From: Diphasiastrum complanatum
Taxonomy: Eukaryota > Streptophyta > Lycopodiopsida > Lycopodiales > Lycopodiaceae
Assembly: GCA_029204225.1 (NCBI GenBank)
Contig: CM055113.1
Span: 26,339,462-26,403,461, forward strand
Reading direction: 5' to 3'
DNA length: 64,000 bases
A program made the position numbers and the translations under genes. Shown piece by piece: positions 36,813 to 49,727 of this stretch (position 1 is the stretch's first letter; every line of letters starts with the position of its first letter). The notes beneath the pieces are model-generated. The model was given only the letters and a program-made list of their open reading frames with translations, was not told where the DNA came from and made no database searches.

Positions 36813-37390
36813 CACCCAAAAAAACACAAATCATCCTTCTTTTCCCAAAAAGACACAGATCATCCTTCTTTTCATTCTTCTTCTCCCAAACATGAGGAAT
36901 ATAATGACCTCCATGGTAGAGACTATGAATTCTTGCACTAGCCACCCTTCCACCATGCTGCCCTATGCCTTACCCTTCGCCTTACAAAGCCTTTCAATGT
37001 TTTCATAAATCACTCTAGAAGAAAACATCGATCGGCTATGGATGATGCTTGTATTGATAATATCATGAAATTAATATTACATCACAAATAAATGATACTA
37101 ATAGACTACGATCAACTAAAAACTAACTTATCAAGGCACATTGCCACTATTGTTGAGTTTTGTCTTGCCCCATTGATCTCTTTGGATGGAATTTGTTTTT
37201 ATAAGTGTTGTGAAAAAAATATGTGTAGACGAGTCAAAGGGAATGCAAAGAAACTCAACAGAGAAGGAACTATGTTCGAACCATCAGGCTTTGATGATTG
37301 ATTCCTTACCCTTGGTGCATGAAGTACACCTAATATGTCCAAATCAACTGTATCGTGACAAAGATCACAACTGATTATATATCTCATAAG
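34693..37390. other. AT-rich intergenic stretch downstream of the chitinase
   Basis: No gene, RNA or recognisable transposon domain was found. It includes a TC tract at 36,780-36,810 and several AT-rich runs (ATATATACATATAC near 36,200). The chitinase 3' untranslated region must lie in its first few hundred bases; no single poly(A) signal stands out. Confidence 0.6.
36780..36810. repeat. (TC)n microsatellite, 31 bp
   Basis: Short pure TC tract followed by CCCACCC. Confidence 0.95.
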
Positions 37391-38161
37391 TGACAAAATT
37401 TCCAGAATTTACACATGTGGGGAATGTCCACAAGAGTGACTGATCTTAATTAAGCTTTGTGATTGGCACTATAACCTGATTCGCGATTGATCAACAAAAT
37501 CTAGCTAAGAAGAAATGGCTAATCCACAATCTAGCATGCTAATCAACAGAATATAATAGCAATGAATCAAAGAATGAAAAAATACAAGATTTCAGTGTAT
37601 GAGCATCAGCCTCAACACGAATTAGAGAGAGAGAGCTAGAGAGATAACAAGCAATATTTGTTTAGATGAAAAATGGCATGAGATAGCTACAAAACTTTGG
37701 TTCTTCATCATTGATTGTGTGGAGAGCTACACATATTTATGGAGATTGAGGTAGCTCGAGGTAGAACCATATCTATCCATTCCAAAATGACATCTAGAGT
37801 CTATGTGACATTTGTCACTTGTCATGTATGAAATTCTACCAACTTTTTACAAGTGTACTAGAAATGTCCAAATCATCATGCACGTGTCCATTAAACTTTG
37901 TGCATGCCTTGAATGTCACTATGGATCACTTACAATTATTGCATGTGAGTTGCCACGAGTTTCTACAAGCATAATCATGCTAATTCTATGTCTACAAACT
38001 ATATGCAAGTTGCATTTATCAAACTAGATAATACATAACCATGTAGCTCGAGTTCTATGTAGGCCAAACTTGGCATTTTGCATTAATGAGCTACATACTT
38101 GCATGGTACAACATTTGTAGCAAGCCAAGAAATCAGTATGGATTGTTTTTCAATTTTAACA
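37391..38161 (-). mobile_element. Putative Copia-3 3' LTR
   Basis: The right edge is clear: TTTTAACA followed by CTCCTCCTAACAATG, which in element sense is a purine tract GGAGGAG then TGTTAAAATTG. The left edge is set at TGACAAAATTTCC by TG...CA logic and because the next bases, AATTTACACATGTGG, resemble the inner end of the Copia-2 LTR (AATTTCACACGTGTGG). There is no second LTR to compare, so the left boundary is tentative. Confidence 0.55.
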
Positions 38162-38178
38162 CTCCTCCTAACAATGAT

Positions 38179-41100
38179 CTATATTGATTTGAACATGGAT
38201 CTTGGTATAACTCCAAGGTTGGCTCTATGCTTGTTGAAGGAACTTTTGCTCAAAGGTTTGGTGAGCATATTTGTAATGCAAGATGATGTGTCGATGTGCT
38301 CCAATTTGATTTCACCTCCAATGAGCTTTTCTCTCACAAAGTGATGTGCAACTTCGATATGTTTGCTCCTTGCATGGAATATTGGGTTGTTGGCAAGGGC
38401 TTGAGCTGAAATGTTGTCACACATGATCATAGGTATATTTTCTTCCATAATTATCTTTATCTCCACTAGTAACATTTTGATCCAAAGCAGTTCCTTTGTT
38501 GTTGTAGTGAGCGCCTTGTACTCAGCTTCACATGATGAGAGTGATAGAGTATCTTGTTTTTTTGGAAAGCCAAGATATCAAGTTTCCTCCAAGATATATG
38601 ACATAAGCACTTGTAGATTTTTGATCTGCTCTATCACTTGCAAAATCCGAGTCAGAATAACCAATAATAGAAAGATCTTCACTTTTATACAATAAACCAA
38701 AATCAAAAGTTGAAGATATATATCTAAGCACTCTCTTGGCCTTTTTCCAATGATAAACTGAAGGATTTTGCATAGCCTGGCTCAACTTATGAACACTAAA
38801 GCTTATGTCAGGTCTAGTTATTGTAAGCCAAATTAAGGAGCCTATAAGACTTCTAAAAAGTGTGATGTCCTCGAAGGATCTTTCATCACCTTTGTAAGAG
38901 TCCTTTACATTTTGCTCCATAGGTGTTTCTATACTCTTACAATTCAACATATTGAACTTTTTTAACATTGAAAGAGCATACTTAGATTGACATACAAAAG
39001 CTTTATCTTTATGAGAGTCAATCTCTAATCCTAGAATATAGTGAATTTTTCCAAGATCTTGCATCTTGAACTCTTTTTCAAGTGCAATCTTGGTTTCCTC
39101 AACTAACTTGATACAACTTCCTGTCAGAATGATATCATCAACATAAATAAGAAGGATGACAATATCTTTATCAAAAAACTTGACATATAAGGAAGGATCA
39201 TAGTTACTAAGATTAAATCCTAGTGACTCAAGAAATGTGTTAAGTCGAGAATACCATGACCTTGGAGCTTGCTTTAATCCATATAAACTTTTGAAGAGCA
39301 AGCAAACTTTTCCCTCATCATGGATGAACCCAATAGGTTGATCCATATAGATCTCTTCTTCTAGATAGCCATTTAGAAATGCATTAGAAACATCTAGTTG
39401 AAGAATTTGCCAATTGAAAAAACAAGCAAGAGAAATTATGATTCTAATTGACACCATCTCTGCATCTAGGGCAAAGGTCTCCTCATAATCAGGTCCATAT
39501 ACTTGAGCAAAGCCTTTAGCACAAAGCCTAGCCTTGTGCCATCTTGATTATACTTGACTCGAAAAACCCATTTGCAACCAATGGTATTCTTGTTGGATGG
39601 AAGATCCACAAGCTCCCATGTATTATTGGCCATCAAAGCATCATATTCTTCCTTCATGGCCAGGTACCATTCCTTTGAGTTGATAGCATCATATACATCC
39701 TTCGGCTCCTCATGAGAAATAAAATAGGCACAATTAGTGGAGTTGACTTCCACTTGCTTTCCTCTATTTTCATAGGTAAGCCTTCTAGGCTCGGATCTTT
39801 CTCTTTGAGATCTCCTTGGTGAAAAAATTCGAGGTGACTCCTCCTCAAATCTCGGCCCCATCTCTCCATGATGATCTTCAAGGGTGATGATTGGAGTATC
39901 TTTGTGAGAATCTTTGAACTCGGCCTTCTCAAGAATGTATTTTTGATCTTCATGGAATATCACATCTCTACTCTCAATTGTAGTTGAGGTAGAGGGAACA
40001 TAGATCTTGTAAGCTTTCTTGTTGGATGCATATCCAACCATGATCCCTTTAACATAATTAGGATAATCTCTTTTCCTTGTTTCCAAGGGCATATTAACAA
40101 AGCAAGTACAACCAAAAACTCTAAGGTGATCTACCTTAGGTTTTTTCTGAAACAAGACTTCAAAAGGTGTTTTTCCAACAAGAGCATTGTGGTAATCTAT
40201 TGCACAAATAGTTTGCAGAATTTATAGCTTCACCCCAATATTCAATAGGCAAAGAAGCTGCTACTCAAATTGCTTTAGCACATTCACATAAAGATCTGTT
40301 TCTCCTCTCAGCTACTCCATTTTGGGATGGAGAATAGGCACAAGAAAATTCTCTCTTTATTCCTTCACCTTCACAATAATTATGAAACTTGCTGGAGATA
40401 TATTCACCTCCTCCATCGCATCTTAAAGCTTTACCTTTGCAAGAAAACTGTTTTTCTACATAAGCTTTTAAGATAAGGAAGTGATAAAAAACCATAGCCT
40501 TTGAAGAAAGTAGATACAACCAAGTGTATCTAGTAAAGTCATCAATAAAGGTGACAAAACATGTTGCACCACCAATACTTTTAGAAGAGAAAAAATGTAC
40601 ATCTGAATGTATGAGTTCCAATGGATAAGTAGTCTTTATAAAAGACTTTTGATATGGCTTTCTGTGTGACTTTGCAATGGCACAAGTCTCACAAGGCTTG
40701 AAATTTTTAGAAAGAGATTTTGGAAGACCAATAGCCTTCTCCTTCTTAACCATAGAAGACATAGATGTAAAGTTAGGATGTCCCAACCTTCTATGCCACA
40801 GCTCCTCCTTAGATAACAAAGCAACTTCACAAAGGTTTGCATTCTCATAAGAATTCAACTTAAAAATTCCACCACATCTAGTTCCATCAGCAAGGATCTC
40901 ATCTTTTCTCTTGATAAAACAAGTATTGGAGTTCAACTTTACATCACAACCATTATCAAGCAACTTTCCCACACTAATTAAGTTCTTTGTAAGTTTTGGA
41001 ATGAAAAGAACATTAGAAAGTGCAAGAACTTTTGAAGAAGCAAGTTTCAATGGAATGTTGCCAATTCCTTCTATTGGACACTCATGATCATTACTGTGTA

Positions 41101-41194
41101 AATAGATCTCTTGAGTCCTTTGAAAGGTAAGATTGAGTCAAATGACTCCTTTGAACAGCACATATGTGAAGAGGCTCCACTGTCTATGTACCAA
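38179..41194 (-). pseudogene. Copia-3 pol (protease to RNase H), broken
   Basis: Minus strand. Protease WYIDSGASSHM starts at 41,194, then integrase (LWHRRLGHPNFTSM, CETCAIAKSHRK, FIDDFTRYTWLYL, RCDGGGEY, PSQNGVAERRNRSL), reverse transcriptase (CKWVFRVKYNQDG, QLDVSNAFLNG, LIYVDDIILTG) and RNase H (SDSDFASDRADQKST, CEAEYKAL), ending LGVIPRSMFKSI at 38,179. A one-base deletion after SIYT near 41,095, and shifts near 40,200, 39,460 and 38,530, break the frame. It is related to Copia-2. Gag, leader and 5' LTR are absent: the element's left part is replaced by the inverted chitinase segment. Confidence 0.93.
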
Positions 41195-41241
41195 GCGTTG
41201 ATGGCCATCATACATAGTATCATCAGCAGCACAGGTTGCAT
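41071..41241 (-). pseudogene. Chimeric reading frame: chitinase signal peptide joined to Copia protease
   Basis: ATG at 41,241 opens 56 codons: MQPVLLMILCMMAINA, identical to the chitinase signal peptide from its second Met, runs in frame into WYIDSGASSHM, the first conserved block of Copia-3 protease. The junction is at 41,194/41,195. The first chitinase ATG (41,279) is out of frame because of a 4-bp deletion, and the frame ends at TAG 41,073-41,071 because of a one-base deletion in the Copia part. At formation the join would have been open for longer. The chitinase TATA box and 5' leader sit upstream. Confidence 0.85.
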
Positions 41242-42168
41242 AGCTGAAACCCGCGGTGAATTCCTCGCCTCTGTGCCATCGGAATAATTTCTGAATCAGC
41301 CTTTACTAGAGTAGTGTTGTATGTATATATGGTATGTTGACGAATTGTGGGCTCATAGATGAGACGACGAGGCGATATGAATTATGAGATGGAGCAGAGC
41401 AGTGCAGTGCAGTGCAATTATGCTTGATAAATTTGTGAATGACAGTAGGGAAGAGCACATTTTATTTATATGGGCTCGTGAAGACTTGGGGCAGAGGCAT
41501 TCGCGTCTAATGTTGTGGAATAGAGCAACTAAGTCAGTTGCTTGACTTAGTCTATCCATTATTATAGGGGGCATGTTGAAACTCCCATAAAGAAACATGC
41601 ACCAAGTTTACCTTACGTGAATGAATTTGCATTTGCGACTGTTTTTTCAGCGTTAAGGAAAGAGCAAGGGTAGTCTCTTGCAGGCGTCTAAGAATAAGAA
41701 CATATGTGTCTCAATTTTGTTTTTCCCCAATTGGCTAAATGCTCGTTACCCAACTTGGGCAACATCACCTTTACCTCATTGCTTTTTGGCCTTGCCTTGC
41801 AAAAGGCAATAAATACTATGTGTTGAGGTCGGTCAACCACGGAGTTTGATACAAAGTCAATGTTAAAGGATATTAATATGTGGTAGTGGTCTTAATTTTT
41901 AAGGCTGAACCATCATCAATTGAGGGCTACTAAAGTAACATGCATTGTTGCCATTTCAAAATTAGTATGTCGAAGTGCAAATTGCATGAGCAAAAAGCAA
42001 AAGTTATTTATTATCTTTTGCATGATCCTAAGCAAAGGCATATTTTGAATGTGATCCGTTCATAAACTTTATAAATATGTGTGTCTTGATTAGCTGCCAG
42101 GTCTAGCATTCTATTGTAAACCCTAAACCCAGAAAATTGTATATTGAAGGAGAAAAATTGTCAAAGTG
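41195..42168. repeat. Inverted copy of the chitinase promoter and 5' flank
   Basis: Reverse complement of roughly 33,848 back to 31,118, minus the SINE cluster (33,285-33,478) and minus the 31,262-32,737 insert. It includes the TATA box, 5' leader and signal-peptide codons of the GH18 gene. It continues across an AG/CT tract into sequence homologous to 4,120-3,300. Confidence 0.9.

Positions 42169-42197
<29 letters not shown>
42169..42197. repeat. (CT)n microsatellite, 29 bp
   Basis: Inverted counterpart of the AG tracts at 4,121 and 31,052, here the shortest of the family. Confidence 0.95.
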
Positions 42198-42201
<4 letters not shown>

Positions 42202-42870
42202 CATGATTTTCAGAAATTGAGCATCTGAAGCAGCATGCTCTTGGAGCTGATCTTACTTAAAAAATGAATCCCCACCTGTAGATGTCGTAGGGATAATATT
42301 GAGTGATATATATCTTCAATAATCATATATGCAAAGATTACTGAAATATTTTGACCACTTAAGCCATGTGATGGACGTACTTGTGAACATGCATCAAAAT
42401 CTCTTCTTGCTTTTTTTTATCCCTCTAGTTTTAACTAATGCATGAGAATGTTGAAGAGCACTGTTTAAATCGACTGTAGGTGGAGTTACCCTTGTTGCAA
42501 GGGCCTGTTGAGGGTATGCATGTCTTGTCGAACGAAGAAAATTGAAGCTAACCAATTATTTTGTGTTGAGATTTGTGTGTTGAATTTTCAGCTTCAAGAG
42601 TAGTTCACTCTTCGGTTGATGGATGCCAGTTGTAGATAGTATCGCTTCTTCTAGAACATTGATCTTATAAGAGCCAAGTGAGTAGCTAGTACCCGACTAA
42701 CAATTGAATATGATTATTAATAGGTCCTGGTATGGAGCGGAGCGTGTTATTCCCGTCTTGTATTTAGTTCAATATTCTGGTTGTACCAAGATTATAATGC
42801 GTAAACTAAAATAAAATCTGGGTGTACATTTCTAAGTAACTTGAAATATTGGCACTTGGCAAGTGCTTTT
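42198..42870. repeat. Inverted copy of the 3,300-4,120 segment
   Basis: Reverse-complement match, more diverged and with small deletions compared with the 3.3- and 54-kb copies. It links the AG-flanking repeat to the chitinase upstream region. Confidence 0.8.
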
Positions 42871-44100
<1,230 letters not shown>

Positions 44101-47093
44101 AATTATGACATTGCATTCAAGCTTGCCCTCTACATATGAGAACTGGGTGATGATCATATCGACACACTCAGATTTAACTCTTACTAGAGTTATCACTATG
44201 TTGCTGCAAGAAGACAATAGAAGAAGTCAAGACACTTTCTCTACTTCCTCCTCTCAGGCTCTATATGTCAACAAAGGCTCTAAGCGATAGAAGCAGAAAA
44301 GCTCCAAGAAGGCTGCAATGAATCAGAAATAGACTCAAAGTCAAGAACAATCATCAAATCCACAGTCGAAGAAGAAGATGTTTTGTAGGTATTGCAAGCG
44401 CAATAACCATGAAATCAAGGATTGTCGAATTCTTCAAGCGAAGAATGCAGCCAAGCAACTTGATCAATAAGGAAACACAGTTTCATCATCTCCCCAGGTT
44501 GAAGTGGACGAAGGCGCATTCATGGTCAAAGATCAAAGCGCAATTTTGGATGATTCATGGTTTCTAAGTTCTAGAGCAACTCAACACATGACCAATCATC
44601 GTGAGATTTTCAACTCCTAAATGCCTTACGGCACGAAGAAATTTGTTCATCTTGGTGACAATAGTACTCACACTACTGAAGGTAAAGGTACTGTAAGATT
44701 ACAATTCTAGCATAATCAATTCAAATTACTATCAACGGTCTTATATGTTCCGAAACTCTCTACAAATATGTTAGTAGTAAGTAGAATTACAGATTTAGAT
44801 CATAAGGTAGAATTCGAATCTGATCAATGCAAAATTATTGATAGGAGTAATAAGATCCTTGCACTCGGCAAGAGGCAGGATTACTTATATAGATTGACAT
44901 ATTTTATTTTGAGTCTAGTCAAGTCTTGAAAACCTCTGTTCTAGTCAATAAAGCATTACTATGGCATCATTGCTTAGGACACTTGAATTATGCATATGTT
45001 TTGAACATGTCCAGACAATCCGTGGTTCTTGATCCCGACTATCCTTCTGGTAAGGTCGATCTCCCTGTCTATCATACCTGCATCTTTGGAAGGTAGGCTA
45101 AGATTCCTTTTAGATCAAACCACAGGCATGCAGCAAAAGATCTGTTAGATGTTGTTCATATAGATATATGTGGACCTATGCAAACTCCTTCATTTCTAGA
45201 TGCAAAGTATTTCATTACTTTTATTGATGAATTCTTCAGAAGAACAACTATTTATTTCATTAAACAGAAATGAGAGGCTTTCATCAAATTCAGACAATTC
45301 AAAGAGCATGCTAAGAATCAAACTGGAAAATGAATCAAAGCACTAAGTTCAGATAACGGGGGAGAATACATCTCCACCGAACTCAAGGAGTATTGCCTTA
45401 ACAACGACATTGAGCAACAATACATTACCTCCTATTCGCCTCAATCAAATGGTGTTGCTGAGAGAAAGAACAGAACCTTAGTTGAATCAGCAAAGTGCAT
45501 GTTATCACATGCGACACTTTCGAAGTCCTTCTGAACTGGATTGTTTCAACAACAACCTATATTCAAAACCGATGTCCTACTAAAGGTCTCTCAGACAAAA
45601 CACCATTCGAAGTTTGGATAGGTTCCATACCTTCTTTATCAAACTTACGAGTTTTTGGATGTACTGCTTTTGTGCAGATTCCTCGTGATCTCAGAAAGAA
45701 GCTCAACTTCCAGAGTATCAAATGTGTTTTCATCAACTACACTACTTCAAATCAAGCCTACAACTTGTTTGATCCCATCGAGTTGAAGATCAGTTTCAAG
45801 ACCTCAAAGGAAAAGGAAGTCTCCATGTAGCCGACCTATCAGATTCTCTTCACACATTGAACTTTCCAGTTCCTCAGTCAACTACTCCCATTGAAGGTCC
45901 AAGCTCTTCTTCTTTTGACGAACAATAAATCAACGGTGAATTAGAAGTTGATGATGTTACAGATCAGCAACTACAGTATGATGGAAATGATCAACTTCCT
46001 CTATTACCCAGAAGATCATCAAGGACTAGCAGATCACATGTGAGGTATATCAACGAGTCTGCAGCCCATCTTGTTTAGGAACCGATGTTTGTCCAAGAGG
46101 CACTCAGTCAACCCGACTCAGATCTTTGGAAAGAAGCTATGGATGAAGAGCATTCATCTCTTATCAAGAACCAGACATGGACAATTGTCAAATTACCTGC
46201 TAGCAAAAACGTAGTTAATTACAAATGGATTTTCAAAGTCAAGTACAATGCAGATGGAAGCAACAACAGGTGAAAGACACGACTTGTTGTCACAGGATTT
46301 TCTTAGGTATACAACGTCGATTACAATCAGACCTTTAGTGCAGTAGTCAAGCATTCTTCTATCTGACTTTTGCTATCATTTGCCGCTACAACAGATTTGA
46401 AAATACATCAAATGGATGTACAGACAACATATCTTAATGGAGTTATCGAAGAAGACATTTACATGGTGCAATCATGTGTGTAAATTCCATAAGGCACTTT
46501 ATGGCTTGAAGCAATCTGCTCGAGCATGATTTCAAAGGATCAATACTTTTCTTATTGATCACGTCTACACACCTACCTCTTCAGATTCAAATGTTTACTT
46601 CAAAGCAGTGCAGTAGTCTTTTATCGTTATCACTTTATACGTGGATGATACATTGCTTTTCAACAATAGTACCGATCTGATAAAGGAGGAGAAGATGATG
46701 CTATCTTTCGAATTCGACATGACCAATCTGGACGAAGCTCATTTCTGCCTTGGTATACAAATCCACAGAGACAGAAAATAGAAGGTGGTCTACATTACAC
46801 AACAGAGGTACATCTACAACATGTTAGTCAGATATAATCTGATTAATTGCAAGTTAGCTCTCTCACCAATGGAACCATGTCTCAAATTTTCAAAGGACCA
46901 GTGTCCCCAAACAATTCATGAGAAGCAGCAGATGCGTGAGTATTCTTACCATTCTATTATAGGATCTCTTATGTACGCCATGATCTGTACCATGCCAGAC
47001 ATAGCTTTTGCAGTCAGCTCTCTCAGTCAATTTATGACTAATCTTGGTGTAACACATTGGAAGGCTCTTATCAGAGTCATGAGATATCTTTGA
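44101..47093 (+). pseudogene. Old Ty1/copia gag-pol remnant (Copia-4)
   Basis: Gag (MTLHSSLPSTYENWVMIIS, MLLQEDNRR), zinc knuckle CRYCKRNNHEIKDC, protease region WFLSSRATQHMT, integrase (WHHCLGHLNYAYV, PFRSNHRHA, SSDNGGEY, PQSNGVAERKNRTL, RVFGCTAFVQIPRDLRKK), RT (NYKWIFKVKYNADGS, LYGLKQSA, LYVDDTLLF) and the pre-RNase H block (MEPCLKFSKDQ, SLMYAMICTMPDIAFAV), ending MRYL at 47,093. There are many stops and frameshifts. The protease aspartate block DSGA has become SSRA. RNase H and both LTRs are gone. It is the most decayed element here and differs in family from Copia-1 to -3. Confidence 0.9.
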
Positions 47094-47550
47094 GCCATAT
47101 ATAAAAAACTTCTCTTTGTTTTGAGAGGACTCTTGTGCTATTTTTTATGCAAGCACTAGTATTGATCAAAATCGCTCTCACTTTTTGTGCTATATATTCT
47201 GATTCATAATGTGCATGTATATGTATTCTATCACAAAAAAATATTTACATTTGGACATGTGCAACTTCAGTTTTCCTCTGCAAGGAAGGCATCGCCTCTG
47301 CAAATGCCATCTTTCTTGTCGTCATCCCCCTGATACTGCCACCAATCCCAACAGCCATCACTACCGTCCCCTCCTCCTATGCAAGTTCTTGATCAAGCTG
47401 CTCCTCTTGCTCTTGATCAACATGCACATGCAATCATAGGTACTTTGTGAAATTTGAATGCAATGCATTCCTATTTTAACTACACAAGTAGTCTGTGAAA
47501 TTTCAATGCAATGTAAGCCTATTTTAACTAAAGAGTAGTTTCAACTAAAA
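47094..47550. other. Spacer between Copia-4 and tandem array
   Basis: No gene was recognised. A phrase GTGAAATTTGAATGCAATGC...TATTTTAACTA occurs twice in tandem around 47,447-47,532. Confidence 0.5.
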
Positions 47551-47859
47551 TCGTACGGTTTGGGAGTTTTGATTGGCACTCTACTATGTTCTTTCTTTTT
47601 TTTATCCTCATGTGTGTTATGGTTTTAGGGTTTAGAGTGTGCATGTGCGTGTGTGATGCCAATCATTTATGTTTCATGATTACCAGTTCATGCTACCCTA
47701 ATTCGCAGAACTTTGATTTATGTTTCATGCTTACTAGTTTGTGCTACTCTGATTTGTAGGATCTTAACCTAGTCCTGTTATTTAAATTTACAAGATCATA
47801 GTTTATGTGTTGTGTATTGGTTAGGTTTTCATGCTTAGAAATAGAGAATGAGAGATTTG

Positions 47860-47985
<126 letters not shown>

Positions 47986-48451
47986 ATGAAGGAGTTAAAG
48001 ATAACCAAGACTTCCAATTCTAGGAAGGTGTGTAGCCCTTGTTTTCTTCCGATATAGGTGTGTTTCAAATGTTTTTTGTTGGACGATAACTTCCATAAGA
48101 AAGCCCAAACGCCATAGGGAGGGAGCATGAGGTGACATTCTGGAATAGAATATAACCGTACGGTTGGGGAGTTTTGATTAGCACTCTACTATGTTGTTTT
48201 TTTATATCCTCGTGTGTGTTATGGTTTTAGGGTTTAGAGTGTGCATGTGCGTGTGTGATGCCATTTGTTTATGTTTCATGATTATCAGTCCATGCTACTC
48301 TAATTCGCAGAATCTTGATTTATGTTTCATGCTTACTAGTTTGTGCTACTCTGATTGGTAGGATCTTAACCTAGTCCTATTAGTTTAATTTACAAGATTA
48401 TAGTTTATGTGTTGTGTATTGGTTATGTTTTCATGCGGAGCGAGAGATCTG

Positions 48452-48454
<3 letters not shown>

Positions 48455-48540
<86 letters not shown>
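48455..48540. repeat. (AG)n tract in array unit 2
   Basis: 86 bp, pure. Confidence 0.95.
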
Positions 48541-48542
<2 letters not shown>

Positions 48543-48913
48543 GAAGGTAACGAACACTCCCAATTCTAGGAGGGAGCATGTACTGACATTCTAGAATAGG
48601 ATATAATCGTACGGTTCGGGAGGTTTGAGTAGCACTCTACTATGTTTTTTCTTTTATTTATCCTCGTGTGTGTTATGATTTTAGGGTTAAGAATGTGCAT
48701 GTGAGTGTGTGATGCCATTCTTTTATGTTTCATGATTACCAGTCCATGCTACTCTAATTCGCAGAATCTTGATTTATGTTTCATGCTTACTAGTTTGTGC
48801 TACTCTAATTTGTAGGATCTTAACCTAGTCCTGTTATTTTAATTTACAAGATCATAGTTTATGTGTTGTGTATTGGTTAGGTTTTCATGCTTAGAAATAG
48901 AGAGCTAGAGATT

Positions 48914-48915
<2 letters not shown>

Positions 48916-48997
<82 letters not shown>

Positions 48998-49001
48998 GAG
49001 A
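48916..49001. repeat. (AG)n tract in array unit 3
   Basis: 86 bp with one CGAG interruption near 48,985. Confidence 0.95.
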
Positions 49002-49366
49002 TCATGAAAGAGTTAAATGTAACAAACACTCCCAATTCTAGGAAGGTGTGTAGCCCTTGTTTTCTTCCGATAAAAACGCGGCTGAGATGTTTCTTGTTGG
49101 ACAATAAGTTCCAGGAGAAAGCCCAAATGCCGTAGGGAGAGAGCATGTGGTGACATTCTGGAATACGATATAACCGTATGGTTCGGGAGTTTTGATTAGC
49201 ACTCTACTATGTTCTTTTTTTTTTTATCCTCATGTGTTATGGTTTTAGGGTTTAGAGTGTGCGTGTGCGTGTGTGATGCCATTCGTTTATGTTTCATGAT
49301 TACCAATTCATGCTACCCTGATTCGCAAAGTCCTGATTTATGTTTCATGATTACTAGTTTGTGCTA

Positions 49367-49727
49367 GAGTCTGAAGGGTTGTTGAAGAGGGCCCTGAAGA
49401 AGTGAAGTGCATTTTGGCCTTCAACTTCATTAAAAATTTTCATATTGAAATTGGAGTTGGGTCCCTTCACAAGTGAAGAGTGAAGTTTCTTCAAGGTAAA
49501 GAAACAGTTCAAAAACTAGAAAAGTCCCTATTTTTGGGTCCTTTGCCCGTTTTGACCCAAACGAAAGTCTATAACCCCCAAACGAAGGGCACCCGGACTG
49601 TACCTGCAAGTACGGTACAACAAAACAGAGCGATTGCGGCGGAGAAAGTGTTCGGAGTGCACCCTAAGTGATTTCACCATTCCATTGGGCACGTTGTTGG
49701 GAGTCGACGACTAAGTGCATTTCGGAA
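49367..49727. other. Unclassified stretch before the Copia gag
   Basis: No family motif was found. It lies where the 5' part of the gag or leader would be expected but does not read as gag. Confidence 0.4.

Noticed and set aside
48219-48239. Interstitial telomere repeat (TTTAGGG)
   Set aside because: Only about one and a half telomere-like units occur per array unit; too short to call a telomeric tract.
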